The translations under genes and the position numbers were made by a program. Positions 60,229 to 64,000 of a stretch of DNA of 64,000 nt are shown here, in pieces. The notes beneath the pieces are model-generated. The model was not told where the DNA came from. It ran no database searches and worked only from the letters and a program-made list of their open reading frames with translations. Origin of the DNA: Planctomycetota bacterium (GTDB lineage Bacteria > Planctomycetota > Phycisphaerae > Phycisphaerales > Phycisphaeraceae); NCBI GenBank assembly GCA_024279865.1, contig JAJRRC010000117.1, positions 1-64,000 on the forward strand, in the 5' to 3' direction. Every line of letters starts with the position of its first letter. The stretch's first letter is position 1.

Positions 60229-63200
60229 TTGCCAAACTGATTTATACGTGTATCAATAACCGGGCGCTGGTTCTTTTGTTGACGGGATTTCTGGTCGTCG
60301 CGGGAATCTGGTCAGCGAAGAATATCACGGTGGACGCGATTCCAGATCTCTCTGATGTACAGGTGGTGATTCGTACCGAATACCCTGGTCAAGCACCTCA
60401 AATCGTCGAAGACCAAGTGACCTATCCGCTTACCACGGCCATGCTGGCGGTCCCTTATGCGAAGGTCGTTCGTGGCTACAGCATGTTTGGTTCGTCGTTT
60501 GTTTATATTATTTTTGATGATGGAACGGATCTGTACTGGGCGCGTAGCCGCGTTTTGGAACAGCTCAGTTTCGTCGCCAGTTCTTTACCTAAAAATGTGA
60601 GTCCCCAGCTTGGTCCTGATGCCACGGGTGTGGGCTGGGTTTATCAGTACATTTTAACGACGGGCCGTTATTGTCCGGACCATCCCAACGGCGGGTGGTA
60701 CGATGAGCCGACTGATAAGTGGTATGAATCCATTAGCAAGGTTTCAGGCCAAACGCTTGAAGATGAGGCATTGCGAGATCGGTTGGTTCATTACCGGGTC
60801 TTTCCGCGCGAAAAGACCGTTTACTATGATTCTCAAGAAAATAAACGCTACGACAACCTTGAAGATATTCCCGCGGTGGCTCGTGACCGTGTTCATCCGT
60901 TGCAACTGGTTAAGGGCTATGAACGCTGTCCGCTGGGCGGTGGTCCGCTTGTGGAGCCGGACATAGATCTTTCAGATTTACGGGGTTTGCAGGATTGGTA
61001 TCTCCGCTATGAATTAACCGCAGTCGAGGGCGTGAGTGAAGTCGCACCCGTCGGTGGATTCGTCAAGCAGTATCAGGTCGTGGTCGATCCGGTCAAACTG
61101 CTGGCTTACAACTTGCCACTGCAAAAGATAAAAAAAGCGATTCAACGGTCCAATATCGATGTCGGGGGACGTCTCATCGAGATGAGCGAAACCGAGTACA
61201 TGGTTCGCGGGTTGGGTTATCTCGGATCACTTAATGAGAACGATATTGCTCAGGCCAAGAAAAGTGGCCAGTCTCTCGAAAACCTCCGTACGGACAAAGT
61301 GGTTAAGGAATTGCGTCAGGTCGCTCTGGGCGCCACGACCGAGGGTTCCCCCATTTATCTTTCCGATGTGGCGACGATTCGTGTGGGGCCTGAAATTCGC
61401 AGGGGCATTGCCGAGTGGAACGGCGAGGGTGAAGTCGTCGGTGGCACCGTGGTCATGCGGTTTGGTGAGAACGCCAAAACCACCATCGAACGCGTGAAAA
61501 CCAAACTAAATGAACTCGCAGTAGGCTTGCCTCCGGGCGTGGCTCTGGAAGTGGCTTACGACCGAAGTGACCTCATCGAGCGAGCGGTGGGTACAGTGAA
61601 AGGAACTTTGATCGAGGAAATCATGGTCGTTTCTCTTGTGATTTTCTTGTTTCTATTGCATGCGAGGTCTTCGCTGGTGGCGGCTTGTGTGTTGCCCGTG
61701 GGCGTGTTAACCACGCTGACGGTGATGAACGGCATGGGGATCAACGCCAACATCATGTCACTTGGCGGGATTGCAATTTCCATCGGCGTGATGGTGGACA
61801 GTTCTATCGTCATGGTGGAGAACGCGCACAAACACCTTGAAGCGTACGAAGTACGCCATGGTCATGAACCGAATGGGGTTGACCGCGCTAATGTACTTGC
61901 CGAGGCAGCGACAGAGGTGGGGCCGACGCTGTTTTTCTCGCTCTTGATTATCACGGTGAGCTTCTTGCCGATCTTTGTGCTTGGTGGACAGTCCGGTCGG
62001 TTGTTCGGCCCATTGGCTTATACCAAAACTTGTGCCATGGGCGTGGCAGCCATTCTGGCGATTACGCTGATCCCCGTGTTGATGGTCTATTTTATTCGGG
62101 CTCGTATGTTGCCTGCTGAATGGTCACGCAGGAAAAGCGCGATTGTGTATCTTCTGATTCTAGGTGTTCCAGCTCTGATCCTTGCCCTGATCCCGATGGT
62201 AAGGTTTGAAGGCTATCGTTGGACCATGGTCATCGGTTGGGTGGTGGGAGCGGGTTTACTGGTCTTGCCTCAGAAAATTTATTCTGAAGAGAAAAACCCC
62301 ATCAGTATTCTGCTTCAACGGATATACAACCCTGCCTTTATTTTTGTGATGCAGTATAAGTTCTTGACCATTGTGGCAGCGATTATATTGATGGCTGTGA
62401 CATGGATCCCGTTTAGTCAGCTCGGCAGTGAATTTATGCCTCCGCTCGAAGAAGGGGATTTGCTCTACATGCCCACGACGGACCCGGGCATCAGCATGAC
62501 CAAAGCCCGTGAGTTGCTCCAGCAGACTGATAAGCTCATTAAGCAGTTTCCCGAAGTCCAAAGCGTCTTTGGCAAAGCAGGGCGGTTCGATACCGCAACC
62601 GATCCCGCGCCGCCGAGCATGTTGGAAACTTCTATCACGCTGCATCGTGACAAATCTCTGTGGCGTCGCAAACCCGTAGAACGATTTTACGATAACTGGC
62701 CCCAATGGTCTGCCAAGTGGCTTCGCAAAATATGGCCTCAGACAGCAACCATTACCATTGATGAGTTGATCTATGGCTACACATGGGGCGGGAACACCAT
62801 GCCAGGGCTCAATGACGTGGTTCGTGCTCCAGGTCTGACCAACGCATGGACCATGCCGATTAAAACCCGGATTGATATGCTTTCAACGGGGATTAAAACC
62901 CCGGTGGGTATCAAACTCATGGGGCCTGACCTCAAAATACTCGCTGAAATGGCGCAGCAAGTATCCAATGCACTATTAACCAATTCGAAAACAGCTCCGT
63001 TTACCACCAGCGCGTTTCCTGAGAAGAGCGTGGGTGGAAACTACTTCGATATTAGAATTAAACGCGATCAGATCGCCCGTTACAACCTGTCTGTCGCTGA
63101 TGTGCAGGAAGTGATTATGAGTGCTATGGGCGGCATGAATGTAAGCTTTACCATTGAAGGCCTCGAACGCTATCCCATTAATCTTCGGTATCCCCATGAA

Positions 63201-64000
63201 CTAAGAGATAATGTGGATGCGTTAAAACAAACCATTGTGAGCACCCCGGCAGGACTTCAAGTTCCTATTAGCCAATTGGTAGACTTTGAAATTCGAAAAG
63301 GTCCTCCAATGATCAAAAGCGAAAACGCCAGACTCACCAGTTGGATCTATGTTGATATCGCGGGTATTGATGTAGGAACCTATGTTCGAAATGCGCAAGA
63401 GGCGGTATCTAACAATGTAAAATTGCCTTCTGGATATAGCATCGTCTGGTCAGGCCAGTACGAATACATGCAGGCTGCGCGTAAGCGTTTGCAGGTGATG
63501 ATCCCACTGGCGGGTGTTTTAATTTTGCTATTACTGTACATGGCCACCAAAAGCTGGTTAAAAGTTTGCTTGGTGCTATTGGCGGTTCCATTTAGTCTTA
63601 TCGGGGCGGTTTGGCTTGTTTATCTATTGGACTATAACTTGTCGCTTGCGGTCTGGGTTGGCGTGATTGCTTTGGCGGGCTTGGATGCAGAAACAGGCTT
63701 GGTTATGCTGCTTTACTTGGAAAATAGTTTTGATAAATTCAAGAAAGAAGGTCGCATGAAAAACAGCTCGGATCTGTGGCATGCGGTTCATGATGGTGCG
63801 GTTCAGCGAATCCGTCCCAAAACCATGACGGTGGTGACGACCTTCCTAGGTCTGTTCCCCTTGCTCTGGGCCAGTGGCGCCGGTGCCGACACCATGCGAC
63901 GGCTGGCGGCACCGATGATTGGTGGTCTGGGGACCAGTTTTATCATGGAACTGTTGCTTTACCCGATTCTCTTTTACCTTGCCAAGCGTGTTTCGCTACG
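60225..64000 (+). CDS. cusA: CusA/CzcA heavy-metal RND efflux pump (3' end outside the window)
   Basis: At least 1,258 residues, still open at the window edge. This is the inner-membrane proton-driven pump. The start MIAKLIYTCINNRALVLLLTGF is the family N-terminus, followed by VDAIPDLSDVQVVIRTEYPGQAPQIVEDQVTYPLT. The membrane helix with the relay acid is GVMVDSSIVMVENAHKHLE. An insertion of about 95-100 residues sits at about 146-243, between GVGWVYQYIL and DLSDLRGLQDWYLRYEL, with Cys150 and Cys235. In standard CusA these blocks are joined by about ten residues. Substrate is likely Cu(I)/Ag(I), from the accessory genes. Confidence 0.95.
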   Translation, partial: MIAKLIYTCINNRALVLLLTGFLVVAGIWSAKNITVDAIPDLSDVQVVIRTEYPGQAPQIVEDQVTYPLTTAMLAVPYAKVVRGYSMFGSSFVYIIFDDGTDLYWARSRVLEQLSFVASSLPKNVSPQLGPDATGVGWVYQYILTTGRYCPDHPNGGWYDEPTDKWYESISKVSGQTLEDEALRDRLVHYRVFPREKTVYYDSQENKRYDNLEDIPAVARDRVHPLQLVKGYERCPLGGGPLVEPDIDLSDLRGLQDWYLRYELTAVEGVSEVAPVGGFVKQYQVVVDPVKLLAYNLPLQKIKKAIQRSNIDVGGRLIEMSETEYMVRGLGYLGSLNENDIAQAKKSGQSLENLRTDKVVKELRQVALGATTEGSPIYLSDVATIRVGPEIRRGIAEWNGEGEVVGGTVVMRFGENAKTTIERVKTKLNELAVGLPPGVALEVAYDRSDLIERAVGTVKGTLIEEIMVVSLVIFLFLLHARSSLVAACVLPVGVLTTLTVMNGMGINANIMSLGGIAISIGVMVDSSIVMVENAHKHLEAYEVRHGHEPNGVDRANVLAEAATEVGPTLFFSLLIITVSFLPIFVLGGQSGRLFGPLAYTKTCAMGVAAILAITLIPVLMVYFIRARMLPAEWSRRKSAIVYLLILGVPALILALIPMVRFEGYRWTMVIGWVVGAGLLVLPQKIYSEEKNPISILLQRIYNPAFIFVMQYKFLTIVAAIILMAVTWIPFSQLGSEFMPPLEEGDLLYMPTTDPGISMTKARELLQQTDKLIKQFPEVQSVFGKAGRFDTATDPAPPSMLETSITLHRDKSLWRRKPVERFYDNWPQWSAKWLRKIWPQTATITIDELIYGYTWGGNTMPGLNDVVRAPGLTNAWTMPIKTRIDMLSTGIKTPVGIKLMGPDLKILAEMAQQVSNALLTNSKTAPFTTSAFPEKSVGGNYFDIRIKRDQIARYNLSVADVQEVIMSAMGGMNVSFTIEGLERYPINLRYPHELRDNVDALKQTIVSTPAGLQVPISQLVDFEIRKGPPMIKSENARLTSWIYVDIAGIDVGTYVRNAQEAVSNNVKLPSGYSIVWSGQYEYMQAARKRLQVMIPLAGVLILLLLYMATKSWLKVCLVLLAVPFSLIGAVWLVYLLDYNLSLAVWVGVIALAGLDAETGLVMLLYLENSFDKFKKEGRMKNSSDLWHAVHDGAVQRIRPKTMTVVTTFLGLFPLLWASGAGADTMRRLAAPMIGGLGTSFIMELLLYPILFYLAKRVSL

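Overview
The window looks like a chromosome segment of a planctomycete, most likely of the Phycisphaerae type. Three pseudopilin-like genes carry the FTLIELLVVISII leader, two of them with the H-x9-DG-type tail. There is a sulfatase, a GH20 hexosaminidase, a parallel beta-helix protein, CcsA/ResB cytochrome c maturation, KorAB, and nuo genes scattered rather than in one cluster. The lineage is inferred from gene content only.

Layout. 1-6.7 kb: nuoC, accA, then tyrA-proC-DoxX, a UbiD decarboxylase and a small membrane protein. 6.7-10.9 kb: a LacI-type regulator, a pseudopilin and a secreted beta-helix protein. The regulator and the pseudopilin share a palindromic operator placed between -35 and -10. 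10.9-20 kb: leuS with a small lipoprotein, ribE, a Fur-family regulator, a pseudopilin, tRNA-Phe, nuoI, a class I amidotransferase and a membrane protein. 20-26.4 kb: a pseudopilin with a long leader, a PIG-L deacetylase, a GH2-like non-enzyme and rplK-rplA-rplJ-rplL. The rplL reading frame has an in-frame TAA at codon 10. 26.5-36.7 kb: an esterase, a membrane protein, a broken enolase-superfamily gene, the sulfatase, GH20, queE, folK, a LysM lipoprotein with tandem repeats and an STN-like secreted protein.

36.9-46.3 kb is an integrated filamentous phage (inovirus-like) of about 9.4 kb. A tyrosine integrase sits at the 3' end of tRNA-Ala(GGC), and a 22-bp copy of the tRNA end marks the far boundary. 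Inside, on the minus strand, genes follow nearly the Ff/CTX order: putative ssDNA-binding protein, Rep, a 40-aa membrane peptide, two paralogous major-coat-like proteins, two secreted and membrane-anchored proteins (pIII candidates), a pVI-like protein, Zot/pI ATPase and secretin/pIV, then two unknown genes. This is the most notable system in the window.

46.4-64 kb: a 3-methyladenine glycosylase, CcsA and ResB, a CrcB fluoride channel, KorAB, and a copper/silver-type efflux island. That island has a Cys-rich secreted protein, a YHS/TRASH-repeat protein, a TRASH-DUF2231 protein, and TolC, CusB and CusA, with CusA running off the end.

Intergenic spaces hold at least five families of short dispersed repeats and several arrays of C5/G5 tracts, some of them inside genes.
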